The notes beneath the pieces were generated by a model. The model saw only the letters and a program-made list of their open reading frames with translations. It made no database searches and was not told where the DNA came from. A program made the translations under genes and the position numbers. From CAZKRU01 sp964555235 (GTDB lineage: Bacteria > Verrucomicrobiota > Verrucomicrobiia > Methylacidiphilales > CAMAQI01), in the NCBI GenBank assembly GCA_964555235.1, contig CAZKRU010000036.1:1-42717 (forward strand): a DNA stretch of 42,717 nucleotides, given 5' to 3'. Below, piece by piece: positions 32,946 through 41,509 of the stretch. Every line of letters begins with the position of its first letter. Position 1 is the first letter of the stretch.

Positions 32946-32976
32946 CTCGCGCAGAGGACGCGGAGCCCGCAGAGGA
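32946..32976. repeat. Third CTCTGCG-type degenerate repeat
   Basis: CGCGCAGAGGACGCGGAGCC followed by CGCAGAGG belongs to the same word family as the repeats at 5666 and 12211. It lies in the gene-free stretch between the deacetylase remnant and the RCC1 gene; apart from the two promoters I see nothing else in 32914-33211. Confidence 0.35.
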
Positions 32977-33211
32977 TTGCCCTCGAAACACGGGAAAGAG
33001 ATGCAACGTAAGAATTTCAAGTTTGAGCCTGTGGATCGAGTCCATGAAAAGACGTCCTCCGGACGACGCCTCCAATCCACTCAGATTCAAAGCCTCTTTT
33101 CACTTGAATCCAATTTTGGCGTATTTCGCGGGTAATGCCCCTCCTTTTTATGTTTTTCGTACAATCTTCCCTCTTTCCGGGCTTCGTTTGGGGAGTTGCA
33201 ATTACAATAAA

Positions 33212-33271
33212 GTAACCGCTTGGTTATTTTTCTCTTGCCTTTGATTTGAAAATAAGTAAATGTTTGGTTAT
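33212..33271 (+). promoter_or_regulatory. Double operator and promoter of the RCC1/deacetylase gene (sites 4 and 5)
   Basis: Two 16-bp inverted repeats, GTAACCGCTTGGTTAT (33212-33227) and GTAAATGTTTGGTTAT (33256-33271), start 44 bp apart, about four helical turns. Between them lies the -35-like TTGCCT (33235-33240), 15 nt before the second repeat. The second repeat covers the expected -10 (TAAATG) and runs into the ATG at 33270, so transcription would begin at or near the start codon. Binding at both sites could form a small repression loop. Confidence 0.68.
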
Positions 33272-34388
33272 GAAAACCCTCTTTAAGACTCTTGGTCTGC
33301 TGTTGATGGTCTCGGTTTCCCTTCTCGCTCAAACGGTCTCGACCCCAGTGGTTTCGTTGGCCTCGGGTGAATATGCGACGCAACAGTCAGCAATCATCTC
33401 GTGTGCAACGGTGGGTGCGAGTATTCGCTATACGACGAACGGTACGGAGCCTACTACGGCTTCCGCAACGATCCCCTCGGGGGGTGGAGTGACGATGACT
33501 CGTTCGCTGCAGTTGAGGGTGAAGGGGATTAAAAGCGGGATGACTTCTAGCGCAACAGTGATTCGTGATTATGACATCACTGGAAGCGCCATGGCGGGAG
33601 GGAATTCCTGGGGACCTTCGACGATCGCGCTTCGGGCAGATGGAACGGTCTGGGGTTTTGGATTTAATAATCAAGGGCAATTGGGGACCGGATCAACGGA
33701 TTCGAACACGATTCCAGTGCAGTCGAGGTTGAATGCTTCGGTGGTATTGTCGGATATCAAAGAGATCGCGAGCGGTGGGCGTCACACATTGGCGTTGAAA
33801 AATGATGGAACGGTCTTGGCTTGGGGGGAGAATAGCAATGGTCAGCTGGGGCGTAATTCGCTGGTTTATTCCAATTACCCGGTGGTTGTTCAAAAATTCG
33901 GGGGTGGAAATTTGACGGGAGTGATTGCGGTTTCGGCGGGTGAATATTTTAGTGCGGCGTTGGCAAGTGATGGAAAAGTCTGGGTCTGGGGTTCGAACCA
34001 ATACGGACAACTCGCTCAAGGGAGTCTGACCAATTCATTGGTGGCGGTTGAGGCGCAGGATTCTGCGGGAGTCATTACCAATGCGAAGGATTTGTCGGCG
34101 GGAGCATTTCATTTGGCGGTGGTTCGTGCGGATCAAACGGTTTGGACGGTTGGTTTAAATAATACGAGTCAGTTGGGGGATGGCGGGACGACAAATCGCA
34201 ATAAACTGACGGCGGTTCTGGAGGGGGGATCTCCGCTCGGAGGCGTTGTTAAAGTTTGTGTGGGACCGTATCACGGTTTGGCACTTCGTGGGGATGGAAG
34301 TGTCAAAGCTTGGGGATTGGGAGGAAGCGGCCAATTGGAGATGGAGGATTTGTCACGAAAACCCAGGCGATTACCGTTCCGGGTTTGA
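33270..34388 (+). CDS. RCC1-propeller/polysaccharide deacetylase protein, 5' part (broken by frameshift)
   Basis: The start is ATG 33270, which gives a clean signal peptide (MKTLFKTLGLLLMVSVSLLAQT); no ribosome binding site precedes it. Residues about 25-105 form a CHB_HEX_C-like beta-sandwich (VSLASGEYATQQSAIISCATVGASIRYTTNGTEPT). RCC1 blades then begin: VWGFGFNNQGQLGTGS, VLAWGENSNGQLG and three more. At 34337 a run of two Gs replaces the three needed for GQLGDGG; the frame then slips and stops at 34388 after 17 foreign residues. The next frame continues the propeller to 36784. This half alone would be a secreted protein of 372 residues with an incomplete propeller. Confidence 0.85.
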   Translation: MKTLFKTLGLLLMVSVSLLAQTVSTPVVSLASGEYATQQSAIISCATVGASIRYTTNGTEPTTASATIPSGGGVTMTRSLQLRVKGIKSGMTSSATVIRDYDITGSAMAGGNSWGPSTIALRADGTVWGFGFNNQGQLGTGSTDSNTIPVQSRLNASVVLSDIKEIASGGRHTLALKNDGTVLAWGENSNGQLGRNSLVYSNYPVVVQKFGGGNLTGVIAVSAGEYFSAALASDGKVWVWGSNQYGQLAQGSLTNSLVAVEAQDSAGVITNAKDLSAGAFHLAVVRADQTVWTVGLNNTSQLGDGGTTNRNKLTAVLEGGSPLGGVVKVCVGPYHGLALRGDGSVKAWGLGGSGQLEMEDLSRKPRRLPFRV

Positions 34389-36784
34389 GTGGAGTGGTGG
34401 AACTGGCGGCGGGAACCAATCATTCGCTTGCCTTGAAAGAGAATGGGGAGGTCTGGGGTTGGGGTTATAATTATAGTGGAGAATTGGGAAATGGATTAAA
34501 TGTCACAAGTGCCATTCCCGTTCGTGCCGGTGGAGTGGCGACGTTAGGGTTGCGAGTTTCGGCGCGAGGAAATTCCTCGGTGGTTGTTCGAACTGACGGA
34601 CAAGTCGTTTCCTTTGGGGAGAATATTTATGGTAATTTTGGGAATGGGGCGTTGGGTTATAAAACGAGTGCCAGTGCGGTAAAAGCGAATGCTTCGACGG
34701 TCTTGGGAAATGCGAATTCGATTGCAGCGGGGGATTATCATAGTGCAGTGGTGAAGGTGGATGGGACGGTTTGGAGTTGGGGAAATGGGGATCATGGGCA
34801 GTTGGGAGTGGGAAATGTCACGCTTCAAACGTATCCCGTTCAGGCGGCGCTGATTTCGGGGGCATTGACCGGAATTACCCAGTTGGCCCACGGAGCGAAT
34901 TTTACGATTGCCCGAAAAAATGATGGCACGGTGTGGGCTTGGGGATATGAGGCGAATAGTCGGTTGGGAAATAACAGTGGATCAGGCGATGAACTTCGCC
35001 CCGTTCAAGTGTTAGGCGCGGGGGGTATTCCTCTGAGCGGAATTGATCAAATTGCCGCGGGAAAATACCACGGAGTTGCCAAGAAGAACGATGGTACGGT
35101 CTGGGGCTGGGGTTTTAATTCCAATGGACAATTAGGGGATGGGAGTGCGATCACACGGCCGACGGCGATTCAAATGAAATCGAGTTCTTCTGTTTTCCTG
35201 AGCGGGGTTGCGGAAGTGGCAACCGGAGCCCAGCATACGTTGATTCGCAAAACGGATGGAACGCTTTGGGCTTGTGGATTAAATACCTATGGTCAATTGG
35301 GTGATGGAACGACGACCTTGTCGAAGTATCCGGTCCAAGTAAAAACCGCACTAGGGACATTGACGGGGGTGGCGCAAATTGCGGCGGGGGAGAGTCATAG
35401 TCTGGCGCGTCTGACCAGCGGATCCGTTTATGCCTTTGGATTGGGAACCTCGGGACAGCTCGGAAATGGCTTGAAGGTGAGTCAGAACAAGGCGGTGTTG
35501 GTGGGGGGAGGAACCGTTTATTCCAAAGTAGCGGCGGGCGCTTTGCATTCCTTGGCATTGCGTACGGATGGAAGTGTAGCGGCTTGGGGGATAAACGATC
35601 AGGGTCAGTTGGGTGATTCGACTTATGTGAGCAAGAGTAGTCCGGTAACGATGGGAGGAGTTTCAGGGGCGAGCGGTGTGGCTGGCGGAGAAAAGCATTC
35701 GCTGATTCTGAAAACCGATAAAACGGTTCTTTCCGTGGGTGGAAATGTTTTGGGTCAATTGGGGAGCGGATCTACCGGATGCAGTCTCACTCCTGTTTTC
35801 GCCAATGGTCTGAAACTGGTTCTCTATGGTGATACCGATGGGGATGGGATCAGTGATGCGCAGGAAATCGCGAATGGGACGAATCCCGAAGCGGCCGATT
35901 CCGATGGAGATGGCGTCTCGGATGCAACCGATGCATTTCCGAATGATCCAAATAATGGAGTGACGCCTCCGCCTCAGAATGAGCCGATCCGAATTGTGAT
36001 CCGTATTGATGATTTCGGTCCTGTGTATAACGGAACCAATTATACAAATAACATCCATTCGCGATGGATTCGGGTCTTTAATTTCCTAAGGGATCGAAAT
36101 TTGAAATCGGGAGTTGGTGTCATTGCTCGATTCATGGACGACAGCTTTGGAAGTTTTCCGTATGTGGTTCAATATACGAGGGATTTAATCAATACCGGTT
36201 TATTTGAGATGTGGCTTCATGGCTATGATCATACGGGATGGACAGATGCGGATGGGATTGTACATAAAGAGTTCGCGGGACGAACCTATGAGGAATACGT
36301 TCAACGCTTTACCCATTGTCAGAACATTGCCTATCAAAAACTTGGGATTCGCTTTACCGGGTTTGGCGCACCTGGAAGTGACGGGATCAATCCGGAAGAC
36401 TGGTATGCGACTGCTTATCAGGCTCTTGAAAATGATCCGTATATGAAGACCCTCCTTTTACACACCCGCTATGGAATCCCACAAGGGGGACCAGAGGGTC
36501 AGGCGCTTCAGAATCGCGGACGGATCACGGTCCTTCAACGGATTCCTGGAGTGGATCTTGAGCCCTCGACCTTTGTTCCAAACTTTAACCAGTTTAAGAC
36601 AAACTATCTCAATAGTGTGGCATCACGAAAATATTTTGTGATTGCGGGACATCCGAGCAAATGGGATGACGCCCGATGGAGTGAATTTGTACAGATTATT
36701 GATTACTTGCAGGCACAAGGATGTATTTTTCTGAAGCCTCAAGAATTGACGGATTGGTTGATTGCTACCGGTCAGCAACCGTAA
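34337..36784 (+). CDS. RCC1-propeller/polysaccharide deacetylase protein, 3' part (continues after frameshift)
   Basis: In frame from GGA at 34337 this continues the fifth RCC1 blade. Counting both halves there are 14 blades of the form W-x-W-G-N-x-x-GQLG, exactly two seven-bladed propellers. Next come thrombospondin type 3-like calcium motifs (DTDGDGISDAQEIANGTNP, DSDGDGVSDATDAFP) around 35830-35950. The C-terminal 265 residues are a polysaccharide deacetylase-like domain with the metal Asp in IRIDDFG, WLHGYDHTGW with the conserved His, GAPGSDG, and a VIAGHPSKWDD end motif. With one G restored the full protein is about 1,171 residues. It is probably a secreted or surface enzyme acting on an acylated polysaccharide. 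Confidence 0.85.
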   Translation, partial: GDGGFVTKTQAITVPGLSGVVELAAGTNHSLALKENGEVWGWGYNYSGELGNGLNVTSAIPVRAGGVATLGLRVSARGNSSVVVRTDGQVVSFGENIYGNFGNGALGYKTSASAVKANASTVLGNANSIAAGDYHSAVVKVDGTVWSWGNGDHGQLGVGNVTLQTYPVQAALISGALTGITQLAHGANFTIARKNDGTVWAWGYEANSRLGNNSGSGDELRPVQVLGAGGIPLSGIDQIAAGKYHGVAKKNDGTVWGWGFNSNGQLGDGSAITRPTAIQMKSSSSVFLSGVAEVATGAQHTLIRKTDGTLWACGLNTYGQLGDGTTTLSKYPVQVKTALGTLTGVAQIAAGESHSLARLTSGSVYAFGLGTSGQLGNGLKVSQNKAVLVGGGTVYSKVAAGALHSLALRTDGSVAAWGINDQGQLGDSTYVSKSSPVTMGGVSGASGVAGGEKHSLILKTDKTVLSVGGNVLGQLGSGSTGCSLTPVFANGLKLVLYGDTDGDGISDAQEIANGTNPEAADSDGDGVSDATDAFPNDPNNGVTPPPQNEPIRIVIRIDDFGPVYNGTNYTNNIHSRWIRVFNFLRDRNLKSGVGVIARFMDDSFGSFPYVVQYTRDLINTGLFEMWLHGYDHTGWTDADGIVHKEFAGRTYEEYVQRFTHCQNIAYQKLGIRFTGFGAPGSDGINPEDWYATAYQALENDPYMKTLLLHTRYGIPQGGPEGQALQNRGRITVLQRIPGVDLEPSTFVPNFNQFKTNYLNSVASRKYFVIAGHPSKWDDARWSEFVQIIDYLQAQGCIFLKPQELTDWLIATGQQP

Positions 36785-36814
36785 GGAAAGTTGCTTGAAC
36801 ATTGAAGGCTAAAG

Positions 36815-36846
36815 CTCGTGTCAGGGTTCAAATATCCTGACACGAG
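36815..36846 (+). terminator. Hairpin between the two deacetylase genes
   Basis: CTCGTGTCAGG (36815-36825) and CCTGACACGAG (36836-36846) form a perfect 11-bp stem with a 10-nt loop, 30 nt after the stop at 36784. The following TTGCTTCTTGCT is only moderately T-rich, so it may act as a terminator or as an RNA-stability hairpin. Confidence 0.6.
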
Positions 36847-36893
36847 TTGCTTCTTGCTAGTCGAGTCGGGCTGTTGAATGATAGGAGGAGATG

Positions 36894-37778
36894 ATGAAAT
36901 TTATTATTTTTATAATGTTAGGAATGATCTGTGGATTTGCCGAAGAGACGGCCCCTGCTTTCAAGCCGGGACTTAAAATCATTATCAAAGCGGATGATTT
37001 TGGTTCTGCGGGGGGATTGACGAAAGACATTGTGAGGCCCGGTTTTCTCAAGTTTGCGGAGATCATCAAGGCCCGTAAGATCAAAGCCACAATCGGGGTG
37101 GTTGCCAAGGGACTGGATGATAAGCCGAAAGTTCAGGAGTGGATCAAGGAACAGAATGCGACGGGGCTGTTTGAATTCTGGCTTCATGCCTGGGATCATC
37201 TTCCTTGGAAGGGACCGGATGGAATCTCTTATGCGGAAATGTCGATTCCCTACGATCTCCAAGTTGAGCATCTGACGGCCGCACAAAACATGGCGATCCA
37301 AAAGCTCGGCTTTCCCTTTAAAACTTACAGTCCTCCTGGAACGGGAGGCGAGATGGTTCCCAAGGGAGCGGCCGTGGGGCACGATCTCTTGAAGGCCCTC
37401 CATAATGATCCTTATATCAAGATCCTGATGTATCCGGCTCCGAAGGATGAGGACTCCACTCGGGTTCAATCCGATGGAAAAATCACGGTTTTGGATCGTG
37501 TCTGGGGAGTTGACATTGAGAGGCCCCTTTTTGTGCCGAATTTCGAGGAGTTTAAAAAAGGACTTCAGAAAGCTCGTCAATATTTTCCGGATCGGGAGTA
37601 CCTTTCGATCCAAGGCCATCCCCCCAAATGGGATGATCAACCGGGAGATACGGGGAAGGATTTTTCAGAATTTGAAAAAATTCTCGATTATCTCATTCAG
37701 GGCGGGGCGACGTTTATCACGCCTTCGGAATATGTGGAAGAATTGAAGAACTCAGGGCGTAAGCCATACGGTTATTAA
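36894..37778 (+). CDS. Secreted polysaccharide deacetylase family protein
   Basis: 294 residues from the ATG at 36894; AGGAGG (36883-36888) lies 5 nt before it, a better distance than for the ATG at 36891. A signal peptide (KFIIFIMLGMICGFAEE) is followed by one domain: IIIKADDFGSAGG with the metal Asp pair, LFEFWLHAWDHLPW with the conserved His, SPPGTGGEM, and IQGHPPKWDDQPGD. It is colinear with the C-terminal domain of the preceding giant protein (matching TGLFE-x-WLH, RITVL/KITVL, FVPNF, GHP-x-KWDD), so the two are tandem paralogues. It likely removes acyl groups from an extracellular glycan. It has no own operator; a hairpin separates it from the gene before. Confidence 0.88.
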   Translation: MKFIIFIMLGMICGFAEETAPAFKPGLKIIIKADDFGSAGGLTKDIVRPGFLKFAEIIKARKIKATIGVVAKGLDDKPKVQEWIKEQNATGLFEFWLHAWDHLPWKGPDGISYAEMSIPYDLQVEHLTAAQNMAIQKLGFPFKTYSPPGTGGEMVPKGAAVGHDLLKALHNDPYIKILMYPAPKDEDSTRVQSDGKITVLDRVWGVDIERPLFVPNFEEFKKGLQKARQYFPDREYLSIQGHPPKWDDQPGDTGKDFSEFEKILDYLIQGGATFITPSEYVEELKNSGRKPYGY

Positions 37779-39902
37779 GTGAGGGAATGGTTTATTGTGC
37801 GGGCCTTTTGTTTAAGTGGGCTCTGCTTTTTCTTTTTTCAAATTCCAGGAGTTGCAGAATCGAGCTCCATTGTTTTGCCTGCGCTAATTTCGGAACATGC
37901 GGTTTTACAGCGGTCTTCACAAACGGCAATTTGGGGCAAGGGACCTCAAGGAGAAACGGTAAAGGTGGAAATTGCAGGGGTTGGTGGGCAGTCTACGGTG
38001 GATTCTGCGGGTCAATGGAAGGTCTTGTTGGATTTATCCAAAACAGAGAGTGGGCCTTTTGATCTCGAAATTAAAACAACGGCACAAGCCATTGTCGTCA
38101 AGGACGTGCTGATTGGCGAAGTTTGGCTTGCTTCGGGGCAATCCAATATGGAATGGCCCCTGAAGGAGACCTCGGGAGCATCTGAGGAGATTAAGAATTC
38201 AGGCAATTCAAAAATCCGATATTTTAATGTTCCCAAAAGCTCCTTTGTTTCTCCTTCGAACGAACCGTTAGACGAATTGAACGGGAATTGGGTGATTGCG
38301 GCTCCTGATAAAAGCGGAGATTTTACGGCGGTTGGATACTATTTTTCTAAAAACCTTCAAACTCATCTTCAATCTCCCGTCGGCTTGATCGACGCTTCTT
38401 GGGGAGGGACGGCGGTAGAGGCTTGGACTAGTCGTGAGGGATTGAATCAGAATCCTGATTTAAAATTAACCTGTGAGAAAACGCTCCAAGAGATCGAGAG
38501 TTATGCCATTCAGCGGCCACAGTTCTTAACTCAATTTCAAGCTTGGGTTGCTAAAAATGGTCGAGTGGATCAGGCGTATGATAAAACAAAATTTGCGGAT
38601 GCGAATGTTTCAGTGGAAGACTGGAAAAAAGTTGAAATCCCTGGAAAGTTCTGTGCGGCGGGATTGCCGGATTCGGGGGTGGTTTGGATTCGAAAGAAGA
38701 TTGTTCTTACTGCAGAGTCTGCGGCAAAAGGAAATGCAGCGATTAATTTGGTCAATCCGGACGGATTTGAGACGGTCTATTTTAATGGGAGCAAGTTGGG
38801 TGAAGTGAATCTTGAAAACTATAAAGGCGCAGGGTCCGTTCGGACCTATTATCCCCATCCTTCCATTAAGGTTGTTGGGGAGAATGTGATTGCCGTTCGA
38901 ATCTACAGTCCTTCTGGAGGTTCTGGGATTAGTGGGGATGCCAAAAAAATAGCCTATGGTACTAAGCCGTCGACTCCTTTGAATGGTGATTGGTTTGGGA
39001 AGGCGGAATATGAATTTCCGAAACTCGACGATGAAAGTAAAAAGGGTTTACCGGCGCCGTTGATTTGTCCGCCAGTCGTCACGAATCCCCTCACGGGTCC
39101 TCCGGTAAGGCCGGCGCATCTTTATAATGGGATGATCCACCCGGTGGAGCGATTTTCCATTAAAGGAGTGATCTGGTATCAAGGAGAGGCGAATGCGGTG
39201 AGAGGCTATCAGTATCGATATTCGTTTCCGTTGATGATTCAGGATTGGCGAAAACGAAGAGGTGAAGACTTTCCGTTCTTTTTTTGTCAACTCGCCGCTT
39301 TTCTCGAAAAAAAATCGTCTCCATCAGAGAGTGGATGGGCAGATATCCGTGAGTCACAGTCCAAAGTGCTTTCGCTTCCAAATACCGGGCAGTCAGTTTT
39401 GATTGATATTGGAGATACCGCGAACATCCATCAGACCAATAAAAAAGAGATCGGTCATCGACTCTCGTTACTGGCACTTGCGAGGACCTATGGGAAAAAC
39501 GTTGTGGATTCCGGGCCGATTTACGATTCGCTCACGATTGAAGAGAATCAAGTAAGACTTCGCTTCGAAACTCCGACCGGGGGTCTTTTGGCGAAGCAGG
39601 TGCCGAGTACTTTTAGTGTGGATTCATCGAAGGGGGCCACCGCGCCATTAATCCGTAATCGTCCCAACAGTTCTTTGGAGGGATTTCAAATTTGTGGGGC
39701 GGATCAGAATTGGCTTTGGGCAGATGCCGAAATCGATGGTGAAACGGTCCTTGTTTCTAATGCAAACATTCCGAAGCCGACGGCGGTTCGGTATTGCTGG
39801 GGGGCGAATCCGACTGGAAACTTATTCAATCAAGCAGGTCTTCCTGCGGGTCCTTTTCGTACGGATGATTTTAAGCTTCCAACGGAAGAGGCCAAGTATT
39901 AG
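37779..39902 (+). CDS. Sialate O-acetylesterase (SASA) family protein
   Basis: 707 residues from a GTG adjoining the previous stop; a second GTG at 37797, with GAGGGA 10 nt upstream, is equally likely and gives a tidy signal peptide (MRAFCLSGLCFFFFQIPGVAES). Motifs: VWLASGQSNMEWPL with the nucleophile Ser (near 120), GVIWYQGEAN (near 463-472) and DIGDTANIHQTNK with the catalytic His (near 545-557). The segment from about 255 to 380, including RKKIVLTAESAAKG and GENVIAVRIYSP, is the galactose-binding-like insert usual in these enzymes. Such esterases remove acetyl groups from sialic acids or xylan and related sugars. It is the last gene of a probable unit with the deacetylase. Confidence 0.9.
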   Translation: MREWFIVRAFCLSGLCFFFFQIPGVAESSSIVLPALISEHAVLQRSSQTAIWGKGPQGETVKVEIAGVGGQSTVDSAGQWKVLLDLSKTESGPFDLEIKTTAQAIVVKDVLIGEVWLASGQSNMEWPLKETSGASEEIKNSGNSKIRYFNVPKSSFVSPSNEPLDELNGNWVIAAPDKSGDFTAVGYYFSKNLQTHLQSPVGLIDASWGGTAVEAWTSREGLNQNPDLKLTCEKTLQEIESYAIQRPQFLTQFQAWVAKNGRVDQAYDKTKFADANVSVEDWKKVEIPGKFCAAGLPDSGVVWIRKKIVLTAESAAKGNAAINLVNPDGFETVYFNGSKLGEVNLENYKGAGSVRTYYPHPSIKVVGENVIAVRIYSPSGGSGISGDAKKIAYGTKPSTPLNGDWFGKAEYEFPKLDDESKKGLPAPLICPPVVTNPLTGPPVRPAHLYNGMIHPVERFSIKGVIWYQGEANAVRGYQYRYSFPLMIQDWRKRRGEDFPFFFCQLAAFLEKKSSPSESGWADIRESQSKVLSLPNTGQSVLIDIGDTANIHQTNKKEIGHRLSLLALARTYGKNVVDSGPIYDSLTIEENQVRLRFETPTGGLLAKQVPSTFSVDSSKGATAPLIRNRPNSSLEGFQICGADQNWLWADAEIDGETVLVSNANIPKPTAVRYCWGANPTGNLFNQAGLPAGPFRTDDFKLPTEEAKY

Positions 39903-39924
39903 TGGAGTATTCTACGGTAAGAAC

Positions 39925-40932
39925 TTATCGATTCTTCAGGACGCGCTCGAAAAATTGAAATGCGGCGCCGTGGAGTTGGTCTGCGGATGGAGTGGGGGGA
40001 GTGCCTCCGGGAGGGGCTTTTAAAAAATTATGCTCTCCTCCTTGGACGATCGTGAGTTCTGCGGAGACCCCGACTTTGTCGAGTGCTTCTTTGAACCGTT
40101 GGGATTCTGAGCAAGGGACTGTTTTATCGCGATCTCCGTGAACAATCAGAAAGGGTGGGAGGGAAGGGCGAACCCAAAAGAGAGGACTCGCCTTGCGTAG
40201 TTTTTCGTCATCCTTGAGTTCGCTATCCGCAAAAAGAGGGCGAAGGGCCCAAGCATAAGTATTCTTGCCCGTGGTAAAATCGACCGGTCCGCAATGATCG
40301 AGCACGGCCTGAACGCGGCTGCTCACTTCGGTACAGACCCCTTTTTGGTCATGGCCTGCGGATTCATCCATGGTGGCAAGACAACAAACGAGATGTCCTC
40401 CCGCACTGGATCCCCAGACTCCAATTTTGTCGGGATCGATGTGGTAAGTGGAGGCGTGAGCTCTCACCCACCGGACCGCCTGTTTGCAATCTTCGATTTG
40501 TGCGGGCCAAATGGCTTCGTCCGAGAAACGATATTCGACGCTGGCGGTAAAATAACCGTGTTTCGCATAGTTGCGGGCACGGTTTTGAAGATACGAACCA
40601 GATTTCCATCCACCCCCGTGAATCCAAAGAATCGCAGGCATCGGTTTTTCGGGGCGCTTTTTTGGGAATGAAATTTCAAGGTGCAGGGCTCTGCCGTTGA
40701 TTTTTGCGATTTCCAACGAATGAATATCTTCGATTTCAGGGTCTGTACTCGGGCTTGAGGTGGAGGGAGGTGGGGAGGCGGGTTTATCCTCTCCCCAAAG
40801 GAGGTGGGATGGGGGAAGTGACGTAAATAAAACGATGCAGAGTGGTAGCCACCCCAAGATCTTAAAGGGGGAGGAAGAGAGCATAGGGATAGGAGACGAG
40901 ACCCGATGATAAAGTGTGCGGGTGGGACTCAA
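39925..40932 (-). CDS. Secreted alpha/beta-hydrolase esterase
   Basis: 335 residues from a TTG that overlaps the upstream stop by 4 nt (TTGA); an in-frame ATG at 40884 would start just before the signal peptide (ILGWLPLCIVLFTSLPPSHLLWG). Oxyanion motif HGGGWKSGSY, nucleophile GSSAGGH, acid in HGDRDKTVP, and His in GGEHNFL form the full triad. The layout matches bifunctional feruloyl/acetyl xylan esterase-like and carboxylesterase families of about 300 residues. A Pro/Ser linker (PASPPPSTSSPSTDPE) follows the signal. It is probably cotranscribed with the carbohydrate-binding-like gene and may de-esterify the same glycan. Confidence 0.88.
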   Translation of the reverse strand: MSPTRTLYHRVSSPIPMLSSSPFKILGWLPLCIVLFTSLPPSHLLWGEDKPASPPPSTSSPSTDPEIEDIHSLEIAKINGRALHLEISFPKKRPEKPMPAILWIHGGGWKSGSYLQNRARNYAKHGYFTASVEYRFSDEAIWPAQIEDCKQAVRWVRAHASTYHIDPDKIGVWGSSAGGHLVCCLATMDESAGHDQKGVCTEVSSRVQAVLDHCGPVDFTTGKNTYAWALRPLFADSELKDDEKLRKASPLFWVRPSLPPFLIVHGDRDKTVPCSESQRFKEALDKVGVSAELTIVQGGEHNFLKAPPGGTPPTPSADQLHGAAFQFFERVLKNR

Positions 40933-41501
40933 TCGGGCTTTTGATAGACTTCGACTCCGGCGATTTCGATCGGATTTTCAGCTAGATTTTCTTTGAGGCC
41001 GAACTGAAAGGAAATCATATGTTTATCGGGAGCTCCGACTCTTCCTTCATACACATACTCGTGCCATTCAGAGGTGGGGCGGACGTTTCCTTTAACGGTG
41101 GCCAAGATATCAAAATTGGTTGAACTTTGAACCCGGGCAGCAAATTGTCCTCCCTTCTGGGCGCGCGCCCAAAATTTCATGACTACCGTACTTCCTTCTG
41201 TAAACGTTTGAGGGAAACGCTGGTTGAAGCTGATATCATACGATCTCATCCCTTCTTCGAATTCGGCTTGGACCTTTAATGCATTCGGGTATTTGACACC
41301 CTCCGTCGGTACAACCTCGATCACGGCTTTTGAACCTTTGATGGCGCGGTACCATTTGAGGGTATCTTGACTGAAATCCCCGTTGATCAATACGTTTTCG
41401 GGGGGAGTCACTTGTGAGTAAGCTGTGGGGTTTAAGAATAAACAGGCACAGAAGACTCGGACGAGCAGGGGAAAAATCGACTTGTTATTTTGTTTTTTCA
41501 T
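40929..41501 (-). CDS. Secreted carbohydrate-binding-module-like protein (CBM4/9-type fold)
   Basis: 190 residues from the ATG at 41501; the frame is open to 41546, but those codons lie in the operator. A signal peptide (SIFPLLVRVFCACLFLNPTAYS) is followed by one jelly-roll domain: NVLINGDFSQDTLKWYRA, then FNQRFPQTFTEGSTVVMKFWARAQ and WHEYVYEGRVGAPDKHMISFQFGL, ending IEIAGVEVYQ. This is the usual form of CBM4/9-like galactose-binding folds. No catalytic module is fused, so it may tether a glycan or be a separate subunit. Expression is likely under the operator at 41510. A truncated homologue lies at 42573. Confidence 0.75.
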   Translation of the reverse strand: MKKQNNKSIFPLLVRVFCACLFLNPTAYSQVTPPENVLINGDFSQDTLKWYRAIKGSKAVIEVVPTEGVKYPNALKVQAEFEEGMRSYDISFNQRFPQTFTEGSTVVMKFWARAQKGGQFAARVQSSTNFDILATVKGNVRPTSEWHEYVYEGRVGAPDKHMISFQFGLKENLAENPIEIAGVEVYQKPD

Positions 41502-41509
41502 AGTAGTAA

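Noticed and set aside
32941..33244. Short frames in the gap before the RCC1 gene
   Set aside because: No ribosome binding sites, no recognisable protein features; the DNA holds a degenerate repeat and the regulated promoter.
33600..35820. Regularly spaced DNA repeats considered as a CRISPR array or tandem DNA repeat
   Set aside because: The repeats are at protein level (RCC1 blades of about 50 residues) with diverged DNA, no identical repeats and no spacers.
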